NCBI RefSeq assembly: GCF_040802235.1
Contig: NC_133167.1
Span: 10,284,501 to 10,348,500, forward strand
Direction: 5' to 3'
DNA: 64,000 bases
From: Manis javanica
Lineage: Eukaryota; Chordata; Mammalia; Pholidota; Manidae
In this document: piece by piece, positions 35,311 through 48,325 of the stretch
Layout: each line of letters begins with the position of its first letter
Position numbering within the stretch: position 1 is the stretch's first letter
Position numbers and translations under genes: made by a program
The notes under the pieces: model-generated
Databases searched by the model: none
Told to the model about the DNA's origin: nothing
The model's input: the letters and a program-made list of their open reading frames with translations, nothing else

Positions 35311-35479
35311 GCGTGTCGCTGGGTCTCACTCCCTCCATTCCCTCCCTTCCCACCTGCTCCTCAGCCAGCTCACACTTGACGCTGGTTGCCATCCTTCCGA
35401 ATAAAGGCATGTCCCTTAGGTCACCAATGGCTTCGCCTCTCTTATCTCCCAGCAGTGTCAATTCCACCCATGTGACTTC

Positions 35480-36180
35480 CTAATGAGCCTCTCTTCCCTG
35501 ACTGTAGTGCAGCCACACTCCTGGGACTTCCCCCAGTTTCTCTGGCTCACCCCTACCCTGCGTTTTTGCTGGCGTTTCCCCCTCTTTTTCAGCCACTAAA
35601 TGTTAGAACTGCCGTAAAGCTCACTGTGAGCTCCCTTCCCTCTGTGCTGTGTAATTTCTTCCAAGGTGATCTCATCAACACCCCCCCCCGATGTCAATTA
35701 CCCTGTTGTGCTACATTTTTCCAAATATATAGCTGCAGAGCACATACCTCTTCTTGGAGCTCCTGCCCATAAATCTGATCACCTCCTTAACATTTCCTCT
35801 TCTCAGTGTTTCCGTAATTTTTGTGCTGTGTATTCTAGCTATTTACTATCTGCTTTTCTTTAACACCTATAATCCAGGTAAATTTAGTTCCATTCTAAAA
35901 CCACTTCCATGGTTTTACCTGCCTTACCTGCCTCCCTGCCCACAGTCTGGTCAGAACCCTCTTTACCTATTCTCAGAGTACACTTAAATTTCTTCTTCAT
36001 TCTTCACAGCTCGTAATCAGAAATTTAGGGGAGTGTTTGATTGACATCTGTTTCTTTGAAGGAGAGTAAACCCAAGAGACATAGGGATCTGTCTGCTGTC
36101 CCCTCTGGGTCTGAACACTTAGCACAGACCCTGGCTCACACTGGGGTCCCAGTCAATACATGTGGGATGGTCGAAGAACT
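35480..36180 (+). repeat. L2 LINE segments
   Basis: ccaaggtgatctcatcaaca, a block near 35750 with ggagctcctgcccata, and a terminal piece at 36105-36180 (cttagcacagaccctggctc) follow the order of L2 ORF2 end and 3' end. Diverged and probably fragmented. Confidence 0.55.
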
Positions 36181-36424
36181 TTCGGCAAATTGATTAAACT
36201 CTCAGAGATACTGAGACTCGCTGGTTGATTTCAGTGCAGAATATTTTGTGTTAGGCTCTGCTTTTTCAGTTTAAGTTATGGCCCTCGGGAAGGTTTTCCA
36301 ACTGTGTGTACATATAAAACCATTCCTTCTATTTTTCTAAATTCTACCTGTGTAGACAGTTGAGGTCATTTGAAGAGTGAACACACTGCACTCTATGTAT
36401 TTCTTTAGCTTTTGTGAAGAGAAG

Positions 36425-36615
36425 GGATAGAGCCCCAGAGGCAGACAGCCTGGCTCCTGTTCCAAGTCAACTGCTTACTAACCGCATCACCCTGAGTACG
36501 TTGCTTAACCTCAGGACTCTTGTTTTGTCACCTGTGCGATGGTCATGCTAACCGACCTGTGATAAATGCAGTGTGTGCCCAGGGCCTAACACAGTGCCTA
36601 GCATTAGAAGAGCTT
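36425..36615 (+). repeat. MIR SINE
   Basis: Sense MIR: gcagacagcctggctcctgt, ctgagtacgttgcttaacct, caggactcttgttttgtcac and cctaacacagtgcctagcat. Confidence 0.8.
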
Positions 36616-36639
36616 CCTTACTGTCTAGAAAATGTTTTT

Positions 36640-36870
36640 TATGGGCTCACGGATGGGACAGGCACTGTGTCAGACCCTGGGGTACGGCAGTCAGGGAATC
36701 AGGCCAGGCCACACTCTGGTTGCAGGTAACAGGCACACAAGACAAGCCAGGTGAGGGCACAGGGATTGACAGTGAGGGGAGCAGGAGGGGGTGCATTTTA
36801 GCTGTGGGGATCAGGGCAGCCTCCCCGAGAGGTGGACAGCACGCAGGTGGGCCCCTGAATGAGTTGAGGA
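36640..36870 (-). repeat. L2 LINE fragment, antisense
   Basis: gacaggcactgtgtcagacc and gatcagggcagcctccccga correspond to the reverse complement of L2 3' text. The 168-codon frame across this region (36573-37079) is explained by repeat sequence. Confidence 0.55.
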
Positions 36871-39800
36871 TCCCCAGTTCCACTTCCCTAAGAAAGAATT
36901 CCTACTCCACCTGGCCACCAGGGAGAATGCCTCCCCCTGACTCGTTTGTGGGTGGGAGCAGCGCCGACAGCAGGGGTGGGATCAGAGATTCAGGGCACTC
37001 GGGCTGTCACAGGTATAGACCTCCCCCCACGCTGGGGCTTCAATGCCAATTGCTTGGGTTTCATTCACATATCCTATAATCGTTGATACACAAAACTAGA
37101 TTAGGCACGGAGAAGTTTCTGCATAATGGAGCTTTCTGCTTGGAGAATAGGTAAAAATAGAACTTCAAGAAATCCCCTCTCCTTCAGGTAGGAGCTGGCA
37201 GGTCTGTTTTTGCCTCTGCTTGGCTGCGAACAGACAACAGAAAGAGTCAAAATGCAGTCAGAATGGACTAACCAGAACCTGGGAACCTGGAGACTACAGG
37301 CGACCTCCAGGGTGACTCAAGCCCAGGGATCTCCGGGGCAGTAGGGCCCGCTGGGCCATGCCTGGGGAGACCGGCTCGTCCCTCTCTACTTGCGCCTTCT
37401 CCTTAAGGAGTGGGAATGCTTCGTTGAGTTATTGCTCTGGAATGCTGGACCTGAATAAAATTTGGAAGTCTTAACATCTTTGCACTCAATCATTTCTCCC
37501 TAGTGGGTTCCATACCTGCGACCCTGTATAGTCAATAGGAGTGAAGGAGGACAGACCTATGTCTCCCGTGAGAGCCAAGTGTATTCTATAGCATTACTGA
37601 ACCCAGAGAAAGGACTCCCCTCCTATCTCCAAAGTCCCTCTGGAGCCACACAGTTGGGAGCAATGAATGGCATTACATTTGGCTTCCTGGGGACCCCAAG
37701 AATTGTCAACCTATAAATAAAGCATTTCAGTCAGATAAACAGTTGAGCCCCAAGAAGCATTTGAGAAATGAGTGAGGGTGTGGATACATTCAGATTTAGG
37801 AAGCTGAGATTTTTTTTATAGAAGCATTTGATTGGTCGCCAAGTCACAAGTTCTTACAGTTTGGAAACTCCAACACAGCCAGGGGGCATACACACAAGAA
37901 TCACACCTACCCTTCAGGGTGCTGAAGAGGGGAATTTGAAAGTTAATACGCATCTATTCCTGAGGCAGATCCCTTAGCAAGGAAATCAGACTCTTTTTCT
38001 CAAACATCTTAAAGTATCAAACAAAAACACTTTAGTGTCCAGATGTCTTTGGATTTCTTCTTTCAAAGTGATAAACTTAAATTCAAAAATGACACATCAA
38101 TAATAAAGGGTATATACCGAGAAGAAATTTGGTTTTTCTCGTTCGCTCATTTCAGTCAGTGCAGAGGGGGCTTCCGTGGTACTGGGTACTCTTCTAGATG
38201 CGACAGAGAATAAAAAGAGGAATTTAATCCACTCTTGGGCCTTCGGAGCTTTCCCTTGTGGCGTGAGGTGGACCAGGGCCTGGAAAGAGAGATAAGCCAC
38301 TGATTTCTCGTGCTCACACAGTGACCTGTGGGAGGAGCCGGACAGACACACTGTCTGTGGGTCTGGCCAGGCCAGCCCTTCACCTGCAGTCAGGCCACTC
38401 GAGAAGCTGCTGTGTTTCCATTCAACTCTAAGCCTCAAGAACATAGTACGTGTGTCCTCCCGCACGCAACCACCCCCAGGCTACTCAGTGCCCCCCCAGT
38501 GACCAAGCGTTCCCTCCAGACCTTGTCTTAAAAAAATCAGTATCCTCATTTTCAAGGTTGGAAGCCCTTCTCTGTCGCATAGGGACATAACTAATAACCA
38601 CGACTGAGGACCGATGAACTGTGTATTTGGAGGCTAGAAAGCTGCTGCTAGCCTCCGGAGCGCCTAAAATGTTTCCAGACTGATTACAAGCTCAGTCACA
38701 TTTCTGTTAGAGCAACATAACAGAAACCAAACAAATGTAGTCTCGTAACCATTTCAGGACATTTAGTATATTTTAAGGTATATGTAATATATTGCTTTCA
38801 GAATTCACCTGAACTTAAAAATTAGGAAAAAAAAGATACTCTCAGAAGACACATGAAGAAAACTGCTGATTTATACAGAGACGATCTCTAAGAAGGTGGA
38901 AAACCCTGCCGCCTCTGTGGAGAACCAGTTGCCTAGGAAACAGGGTGGGAATGTGGAGGTTTTCCCACTGTATTCATGTTTGGGCTTGAATTTTATATAT
39001 ATTACCTACTTAAAAATATGTAATTTTTTATTACATAGGAATAAAGAGCTGTAATACTTAAGTCAGCCCTCCTCCCTCATTTTTCCTGCAAAGTAGGAAA
39101 TTTTCTCAAGGCCTGAGGAAAATGATGAATTAAACTTTTCCTTACAGAAAAGACCAAGTCTGGAAATTATGCCTGATGAATAGAATGAAGAATGCTGGCA
39201 AGAGGTGGGGCGTTGACAAATGAAGAAATGCACGGCTGACAGAATTTGGACTATTCCTCCAAACCGAGAGAGAACTAAAAGCTAAATGTGTTTAGAATTA
39301 AATCTTCCTTCTTCTTGTCAACATATTTAACTAACGAACACACTTTCTCATCTTTGCATCCAGGTTCCATCCTCATCCAACTAACTGTGGTGTCTTGTTT
39401 TTCCATTTCTTCTGAACTGACTCAAACAGTCAAGAGTCCCCCTTTTAGTCGGGACCACGGCGCCGTCAGGGTTCGCTTTTCACCGCATGAGGGATGCTTG
39501 TGCCCTACTAATGACCCGTGAATGTCACGGTGCCAGAAAATTGCAAAATGGAGCCGTGCAGCCAGTAGAGGGAAGGATTAGTATCAGAACAGCCCATTGC
39601 GACACAGGAGAGGAGAAGAGTGTGTGTTTGGCAGAATCGAGCCAAAGTTTGTGTATTAGGTCACAGTCCAAAAGCTCTTTTCGTGTGCCCTTTGACCTCC
39701 TTTGGAAGGCAAGCCACACACTACAATGATATACCCTGATATTTAACACACCGCCCTGCCTCAAAAAGGGTGATAAGGTGCTGGATTCTGCAGGGCCCTA

Positions 39801-42429
39801 TAGAATTTGTGAGAGCATCATTCAGTCAGAGGGAAAAGTCTTTCATGAGGTGGGGCTAGGATTGCTCCCATCGACTGGGTGATATGAGACGCAGGGGTGG
39901 ATAGTTGATGTAACAGATGTAGCCTCTCTGTTCCTCATTTCCTCAAATGACAGTTTTTAAAATAGCTAATGGGAAAGCAGCCTCTAGAATCCTAAGAAGC
40001 TGGCAATGAGGTCCACGTGGTGTTGTGGGCATGGACTCCTACAGAAGTGCAGTGCTGCATGGGTTGGGAGTCAGAGCTCACGTCCTGGCTGAAAGGACGA
40101 GAGAAGGTTCCCCGCAGAGGGGGGCGTGCACTGTGCGCTCTGCTGAGCAGGCAGGCCAAGCCCGAGACCATCTCTACAACAGAGACTGAACACGTCCCTC
40201 GTTCCCTTTCATTGGGAAGAAGGCTGTTGCGACCCATCGATCGCCACTCTCCTTTAAACAGTCAGATTGACTGGGACCAGATGGTCTCTCTAAAAATGTG
40301 GCCGACAGCCATGATTGGCGAGTTAAATGTGTGACTTGCCATCTTGTCTCTCAGAATAAGAATAGACAATGTAGATGGTGCTGATTGGAACCGGCTCAGA
40401 CAGAAAAGACACAAACAGATGGAAACATGGGCCTAGGGTGGAGGACCTGCTCTGTATTTACTCAGGTTTCCCGGGAAGTCAGCCTCGGGGGCGGGGCCTG
40501 GGCTGACCCCCCTCAGGCCTGCGTTTGAGCCCCTCCACGAAGACTGCCACTCAACTTTCCTCAAATGAGTGAAAGACTCTCAAAATGAACGTTTTGTGAT
40601 CAGACGTCAAGACAGTGGCTCATTCTCCCAAATCCTGAGGTTCGTGTTTTCTGGTGATCCCACCAGAGGACCAATCTTATACAATCACGATCGCTTACAT
40701 AGCTGCACAGTTCTGATTGCAAGGGTAAGAATTCCTCCCAGTTCCTGACTCGCATTCAGCCTCTTTGATTAGGCTTCTGGGTCTATCTTGCCCCACCCAG
40801 ACGTGTTTTATTAATGCCTTTTAGGTGGGAGTTAAGCCAAACATTCCTGGAGGAGGTCGAATTCCTTTTCCTCACCCTGGGTAACGTTCAAGCACACACC
40901 GCCCTCTGGTGTCTACGATGTATTTGACCACGTAGCTTTCAACATCTGCTAAAGCCCAGCGAAACGAAGCCTTTCAGAGCTCTTAGGCAGAAAGGCCTAG
41001 GGATTGAGGGAGAGGGAGAAATAACATGCCCGGTTGCCCAGTGTGTCCAGAACAGTCCAGAATGTTGTGCAAATGGTCCTCTCTATCCAACCCAGAGCTT
41101 TGGAACTTAAAAATGAAACCATAAACAGGCATGCTAAAATCCAAATTCAAGAGCTCACGGACAGCAAATTCTCCCTTCTGAATGGCTCTGGGCATTTTCC
41201 ATGAACGAGACTTTGACTCTGACGTAGAAGCACAAGGATGGACTCCAAGCATTTTCATGCTCGTTGCACTGCCTTTTGAATCACGTTTCATATCCTTTTT
41301 TGTGTTGTCCATTCACACCACACTCACACACACATGCGCTCACACACGCTCACACATGCAAGCTCACACATGAATATGCCCACCCCCTGGTGTGTGCTCT
41401 GAATCACACCCTGGGCCTGCTGGGCCTGCTCACACACCTTCTCACGGAGAGAGGACCTTGGGTCTCTAGCGCTGGGCAGAGCTCTCCTCGCCTTTTGGAT
41501 TTGAATTCCATCAACACTGCCTCTCCCTGCTGGCGTTATGCCTTCTCTGTCCTTTGTCCTGAAGCTCTGCTTGGCACCCTTACAGACCACGCGAGTGATG
41601 GCAGGTACAGGAGGTATTTGGGGCAGCACAGCATTGCCATATCCCCTGCAGCCCCTTTCCATGTCTGTCTTTGTCACCTCTGTGATAAAAGGCCTTTTTT
41701 TCCTTATCTCATTCTCAATGATCAAAGCACACTTGGCCCAGAAGCAGGAATAAACCCGACCTTTGCCTCTAGGGACCCGACAGGCAGCCCGCATCACATT
41801 TGTGTAACCAGCAGAGGAAGAGTCTGATTGGCTCTGAGCTGAACTGCTTTGGTAATTATTTTTTCTGATTTCTCTCTAGAGTTAATTGAAGCTCAGGCTA
41901 AAGGGCAGGACTCTGGGGCTCACAGTTTTCTATTGTAAAAGAGATGAGATTACCGTCAAAACAATAATTCAGCGTCTCCAGATCAGCGCCTGAGGCATAG
42001 GGTGCCCAGCTGGGGAGGGACATGAGCATTTCAAAGTGATTCCTCAAGACATTTTCCAGTTTCTGAGGCTGAGAGGGGGCTCTCCTCAGTGCCCAGTCTC
42101 AGAGAAGGGTAAACTGATGGGCCCCCACTGCATCCACTCCCCAGCCCGCTCAGGGGAGCCACCTCCCATCCCCAGGGCTCCTTCCCCACCACCCCCGTGG
42201 TGCTGGCTCCAGGGCACCACATCCAGGCCTCGTGTGGAGCTCTGGGCCCCATCTGCCCTCTCGGAGTTGCTCACTCTTGGCACTTGTTTCTGGGGCCCGA
42301 CTTCCTGTCGGCCCCTCCTGACATGGCTCCTGTGGCTCCCGTGGGTGCTGCCTCCGTGGCCCCTTTCTGAGTCTCAGGCATGTCCCTTCCACGGCCTACT
42401 TGATTGACATCCCCACGGAGACAACGCCC
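36871..42429. other. Long unassigned intergenic stretch
   Basis: 5.5 kb with no gene and few recognisable repeats. An impure CA-rich patch lies at 41318-41372. 38100-38470 and 41264-41827 hold frames of 122 and 187 codons, but each is overlapped by similar antisense frames, and the second starts within the CA-rich patch. Repeat-poor DNA of this kind is where regulatory elements between TM4SF20 and AGFG1 might lie. Confidence 0.45.
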
Positions 42430-43110
42430 AAGCACTTCCCGTTCTCATGACTGACCCCGAATTCCCTTCATTGCCCTCCCCCAGGTGCAAAACTGCTCTA
42501 GCCACACCGTGTCACGCAAAACCTGGAGCAATTCTTGACCACACTGCTAGCTCCCCAGCTGTTAAGACCCCTTCTAAAAATATGCCTGATCCATTGAGTT
42601 CTCCTACCGCCATGGCCACACCTGAATGCAGTCCAGACCACCTCTGTCTGTCACAACAGCATCCTCACCATGCCCCCATCTCCATCCTCCTCCCTTTCCA
42701 ACCCACTCTCCACACTGCCTCCAGCCAATGGACCCCCCTCCCTGTGGGGCACACCCACAAGGTGCTCAGGAGCAGGTCCAGAATTCCAACAGGCCTTGGA
42801 GGATGGGCAGGACCCACACCTTAACCCTGCAGCCGCATTGCAAGCCATCCCTTCTTTCTCCACAGTACGTACTCGAGCTTTCTTTCCATTCCTTTAACTC
42901 CAGAACCTTCCTACCTCAGAGTCTCTGGACCTGTTCTCGCCTTAGCCTGGCATGCTCTCCTTCCCCGCTTTGGTGGCCAGCTTCTGGTGAGACTTCAGCT
43001 CTCAGCTATTTTCTCCAGGGGTGCCTTCCCCGACCCACAAAGTGGGTTACCATCCCTCTGCTGTGAGGGGCTCCTTCCAACACCCCTCACACTGTAACCA
43101 AGAGGTATCT
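42430..43110 (+). repeat. L2 LINE, diverged
   Basis: gcaattcttgaccacactgc, accccttctaaaaatatgcc, then ctcgccttagcctggcatgc, ttctggtgagacttcagctc and ggtgccttccccgacccaca follow the sense L2 order. Confidence 0.65.
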
Positions 43111-44114
43111 TTTGTTCTTTGTAACCACAGCTGCCTCCCAAGGAGAGGGGAGCCCATGAACCTGAGGGCCCCGTGGCTGCCACATGTCTGGAGGAGTCTC
43201 ACCATGACAGTTCGCGGGAGAACTAAGATGTTCCACCAAATGCAGTCATAGGAAATAACGACAACAGTGCAGGGTTTCTCCAAGCAATCCCAGAGGCACA
43301 AGCAAAGGGGGACAGTGGGGTGGGTGCTGTGGGGGAAAAGGGCATAGAGGCGTCCTTATGGAGAGACAAGAAAAGCCTTTTGAAGAACAGTTAGCATTTA
43401 AAATAAAACATTGTATTTATCCAGGACTCTATCGGCAGATCCACCTGTCTGTATTAAAGACTTCTCCCTGGATAACTCAACTCCTATTAAACTTGAGCCT
43501 ATGAAGACTTTTTCTTTCAAGTAACTAGAGCACATATGGCAAGAGAAACATCTGTAGCAGCTGACAAGATGGAGACAGGCTCTGGAGTGAGGGGCAGTCA
43601 GTCTATAGCACCGCACCTGCAGGTGTCCACACTACAGACCTGGGAGGGAGCAGCACGGGGAGAAGGAAGTGAGAGGATGAGCAGTGGAGGGGAGACCGCG
43701 TGGCCTCCTGCCTGAACTTGCCTTTTCTCAGAATGAGCCGGCCCGAGGCTGACAGCTAGAGCGGTAAGCGTCACCTTGGAAATTCCCCAAGATCAACTGT
43801 GAGGTGAGAATCCACCGCCAGTCCTACAGAGGTGCTGTTCAGGCACATTGATAACCAATCTCTGTATCCCAGGCACACCCTGACAGGACGAATCCTAGGA
43901 CACAGGAGATGGATACAGCAGCCGTGGGGCCAGGCCCAGCCAGCATCAGCTCCAAAGGCCTGCAGCTACCCGACTGGCCCACCAACCCTGTTGTATCAGT
44001 TTTGGAAATCCCCCCAGCCGGGTAGTAGTGTTTTCTTAATTGAAAAGAAAAGTTTCATTCTAATCAATAAAGTAAACCACAGCTAAAGGAAGTCACGCCT
44101 TTAGAGTGGGGTCA
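43111..44114. other. Unassigned intergenic DNA
   Basis: No gene or repeat was recognised. Confidence 0.4.
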
Positions 44115-44305
44115 CAGACTTGTCCTGTAGAGGGCCAGGTAGTAAGTCAGGCTTTGTGGCCACCTACCATCTCTCCCACATTATTTTTTTCTTTCTTATT
44201 TTTATAGCCCTTTCACAACATACAAGATATTCTGAACTTGGGGGCTGTACAAAACTAGGCCAAGGCCAGATTTGGCTGTGGGCCATTGTTTGCTGACCCT
44301 GGTTT
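44115..44305 (+). mobile_element. hAT-type DNA transposon relic
   Basis: gtagagggccaggtagtaag, caggctttgtggccacctac, aaggccagatttggctgtgg and an end gtttgctgaccctgg match the family at 26158-26402. Confidence 0.72.
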
Positions 44306-44832
44306 TCTAGAGTAAGGAGAAATAGTGCGGCCGTACCAAATCTCCCACTTTCTGAGTGCTCACAATGGGCCCTGGGAGGGGGCCTAGGATGGAGAAACCA
44401 AGGTCACACGCGGTAAGTACCTCCCCCAGCCCCATAACAAGGAAAGGTGGGGCCCACATTCAAACTCAGCCACCCGACTACAGAGCCATGTTCTTAATCT
44501 CTGTGCCAGCCAATACTTGAAATATTCCCTTCTGCTGGAATGCAAAGTGGCCGATCTTACAGGATGATCCTGTGGGACTCAGCCACCACAAGCACTTGCA
44601 AAAGCTCTGCATGTGAGTGGCCAGTCAAATAAAGGTCTCCTGAGAATGCAACTCAAGATCCACTCTTCTCCTGGGGGGTCCACTGTGTTTTCTTGACATT
44701 TGAAAAGTCACTCCTAACTATTTTCACTGCCTATAGAACCAAGAGAAAACCCTCCTAGGCTTGAGTGGGAGCACAGGGCTGGTGAGGAGACATGATGTTT
44801 ATTATCTTTCTGTCATATGCCAGGTGCCGCTG

Positions 44833-44961
44833 TGAGTGCTGGGTCTACACTGAGTGCTGGGTTTACACTGAGGGCAGGGTCTATACTAAATGCAGGGTGT
44901 ATACTGAGTGCCAGGTCTACATGTGAGTGCAGGGTCTATACTGTGAGTACAGAGTCTTAGC
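44833..44961. repeat. Minisatellite, ~18-bp unit, ~7 copies
   Basis: Unit of the form tgagtgcngggtctacac repeated about seven times with drift (variants tgagggcagggtctatac and taaatgcagggtgtatac). The last copies are slightly longer, at 19-20 bp. Confidence 0.85.
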
Positions 44962-46984
44962 TGAGGTGTTTGCTGTCACTGTAATAACATTACAGCAGCA
45001 GAAGACAGAAAATAAGCCAGTCAACAAATGGGATCATTTCAGGTACTAACTAGCAAGTGCCAAGAGAAGGAAGGCCTCAGGGGCAGGAGTGTCCTGTGGG
45101 CAAGTGGGCAAGGCCTTTAGAAAGAAGATCTTGGAAAAGAGCTTAGGGAAGACATGGGGCTGGAGGGAACAGGGGGGGGTCTGTTGGCCTGGTTCCATCC
45201 TGTCCTGTCCCCTGCGTGCAGGGGGCTAGCAGCCTAGGGACCACTCAGCCCTGCATTTTGCCCCCAAGAAGCAGTGGTGTGAGGAGGGAGACAGGCCGCT
45301 GTTCCTGCTCCCGTGGAGTAGCTGACTGTGGGCGTTGGCGAGGGCAGGCTCTGCTTACACATGTCATCTCTGCGGGCCGGCCGCCACTGCCCTGGGACCT
45401 CAGCAGCAGTTTCCCAGCCTCCCTCATGGTCTGGGGGTTCAGCTGTGGCTGGGAAGCTAAGAGCTACCATTGCCTTGCAATCCTCTCATCAGTATGCGTT
45501 GGAGTCTCTGAATTACAGTTTTTTTCCTTTGAAAATAGTTGCTAGAGTGGCTTCTGTTTCCTTGATTTAATTCTAGCTGATACACTGGAGTGCAAAGTAT
45601 TTCACACAGTGATACAAGCGCAAACCCTGAGATGGGAGCATTTGAAGGCTGGCGGTGCTGGGGCAGGGAGAAAATGAGGAGGGAGCCTGGAAATTGGAGC
45701 AGCGGTAATCAACACCTGTCCCAGGAAAGGCCTCCGTAGGCACCCTAAGAAGTCTGGATTTTTTTCTGGAAGCTCTGGAAAGACACTGCAGGGTTAAGCT
45801 GAAGGAGGAAGTTAAACAGGAAAGGGGAGAAGTGGGCAAGACCAGACTGAAGAAACAGAACTAAGGATATGTAAAGAATAATAATAAAGTGTTGAATAAC
45901 ATCTTTTGGAAAAGAAAAAATGGCTAACAGGTAATTTGGTAACTATTAGTCAACATCTGAGTTGCTCTTTGATTTCTTACACTTGCCAGATGTTTTCCAG
46001 TTATTCTGTGGACAGACGGGCACCAGCCTCAAGCTATAGAGGCATCCAGGTTAGTTACATGGAAAACAAACCCAACCGCAGAGAGGTTAAGTACCCTTTT
46101 TCTTGAGAATCTGGAAGGATAAAAGAGACAACCAATGATTTTTTGTTGGATGAATTCTGATTTGAAGAGTGTTCAGTGTGCCTAGCAATTGGATATACAC
46201 GATTATGGATTATTTTGGTCTTATGTCTACATCCATGTAAATCTGGCCTTGACCCTAACCCCCATGTTAACGACCCTCTGTGTGATCGGAAAGTCTAGGC
46301 CCCTGGAAGGGCATGACATACAATTTCTAGGTGAAGGAAACACAGTCTGGAAATAATATAGCTTCACTGTCGTGAGTACATTATAAACTATGTTAACAAT
46401 GATAAGAAGTCACCAGTCATTGTGTATTTAAAATTATTTACTGAACATGTGATAGGTCTGTGGGAGGAACACAGGTAATGCGACCCATCACGGCCGTGAA
46501 CTGGGGCTGCCATCGTAGGCAATAGTGACTCAGCTCCCCTACTGACGCAGGCCATCAGCTGGCCAGGTCAAGGTTTCAGCCCCAAGTTAATCACAGTGAT
46601 GTCACAGGAATGGGCTGTGGCACGTGACCTCCAACACTACTCATCTGTCAGCTCTGGGCCCAGAGGGGGACTGGCCTGTTCCCGCCAGGTTCCCCGAGAC
46701 TGCTGGTCTCTCACCTGCTGGTATCTCACTTCTTCCTCTTACCTGGGTGGGGCCTGAGGGAGGGACAGGGTTTGTACTCTGCAGGTAGAAACCAGGAAAA
46801 CAAACTTAAAACCGGACCCCAGATCCCGGGGCCTAAAGGGGCGGGAGGCCCAGGTATTCTGAGGCCTGAGGAGCAAGAAGTGCACAGTGGAAACGGGGGT
46901 GGGCTGGAGCTATGCCGCAAGCGCAGCTGTGCCCGCCTGGCTTCATGCCGGCGTGGACGGAGCCTGCTGCCCAGGGTCACCTAG
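44962..46984. other. Unassigned intergenic DNA
   Basis: No gene was recognised. 45040-45190 and 45600-45850 recall antisense L2 but are too diverged to assign. 46800-46980 is GC-richer with a few CpG, not a CpG island. Confidence 0.4.
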
Positions 46985-47095
46985 ACCTGGCTTAGAAGCC
47001 CCGCTCTCGGTCACCACTTGGGGAACTTTGGGCAAAGTACCTGATCTCTCTGAGTCTCAACATCCTCATCTTTAAAATTATAATATGAATGTCTT
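46985..47095 (+). repeat. MIR SINE
   Basis: ggggaactttgggcaaagta, cctgatctctctgagtctca, then catcctcatctttaaaat is a clear sense MIR core. Confidence 0.78.
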
Positions 47096-47922
47096 CATTA
47101 CTCAGGGATAATTGGTACGGGGGGCAAAAACTTGAAGTGCATCTATTTAAACAGGGACTAAAGTTTCACAGCAAATGATTTGTAATAAATTTGACTATAA
47201 CCCTAGCTTTAAAAATGGAACTAAAAATTACACGTATAAATTTTTTTTTTGTTTCATAGTTAATGAAATGTAGATTATAATTACAACAATGAGCTAATTT
47301 CTAGAACGAATGACTCAGATTTGATTGCAGGGTTTGGGGCATGTTTTTCCTGACAACGTTCTTTGGACTAGAGGGCTCTGTCAGTTTTTCTAAGGGACTC
47401 TGAGCATTTTGATAGGCAAAGAGTTCTCTTTACATGATGTAGCATTTTATTGTCAATATACTCCTTTTGAGGACAGATTAGGAATGAACAAGTCTAATGG
47501 TTGTTTTTTAACTTGAATTTAAACTTTATATAGCTTTTAAAAAAAATTCCACATATCATTTCTATTTCTGGCAGTATGGTAGACTGGATAGCCCCCAAAG
47601 CCTTCCCTCTCCACAACATGTTTAGAAATTCTGCACAAAATATAAAAAGCTCCCCTTTAAGTATAAAGCTAGCTCTGGAGAATAAAGGCAGCTCCCAGGG
47701 GAAGAAATGGAAGAATACTGCAAATTCCATAGACAGGGCAGATGGCTGAATCAGAGACCCTTTTGAAGGGCATGGATGGGCCCTCAAAGGGTCACCCTCA
47801 GTGAAAGGTGGGCTTGGAAAAAACCCACCTGGGACATAGTGAGATCTCTAGTCTGTCTGCCAAAGTTTGGGTGGTGGGATGGTGGAAATTTGCAGAAAGA
47901 TATTTTGGGTTGTTTCTTTTCA

Positions 47923-47923
<1 letters not shown>

Positions 47924-47965
<42 letters not shown>
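47924..47965. repeat. (AC)n microsatellite
   Basis: About 21 uninterrupted AC units. The Thr-His and Cys-Val frames here arise from the repeat. Confidence 0.95.
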
Positions 47966-47968
<3 letters not shown>

Positions 47969-48184
47969 CCAAAATGGTTCCTGTTGTTCGGTAACTTAAT
48001 TTGTCCTAAGAGATCTTTCAGTGTGTGTGACCTATTCATTTATCTCATTTTTTAAAAGCTGCTTAATCTGAAATTATAAAACCACCCTACACTTCTATTG
48101 TCCTTATTTTGCTTTACTTTTCTATTGAACTTACCACTTTCTAATGTACTCAATATTTATCCATTATATTCATTTTGTTTCCTC

Positions 48185-48325
48185 CCAGGAGTTGGGGAAC
48201 TTCCAGGGGGCAACAATCTGTGTTGGGTTTGTTGACTAATACATCCCATTTGCTTAGAACAGAGCCTATCACACAGGAGATTCTTATTAAGTATCTGGTG
48301 AATGAATTGAATTCATGAATGAGCT
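48185..48325 (+). repeat. L2 LINE, 3' end
   Basis: ggcaacaatctgtgttgggt, cttagaacagagcctatcac and ctggtgaatgaattgaattc make an L2 terminus. Confidence 0.7.

Noticed and set aside
36573..37079. 168-codon plus-strand reading frame
   Set aside because: It runs across a MIR tail and an antisense L2 fragment. It shows no recognised domain.
41264..41827. 187-codon plus-strand reading frame
   Set aside because: It begins in a CA-rich low-complexity patch and is overlapped by a 157-codon antisense frame. No splice, domain or codon signature supports a gene.
46800..46985. CpG island
   Set aside because: GC-rich with a handful of CpG, but too short and flanked by ordinary CpG-poor DNA.
47784..48055. 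His-Thr and Cys-Val repeat proteins
   Set aside because: These are translations of the (AC)n microsatellite in several frames.
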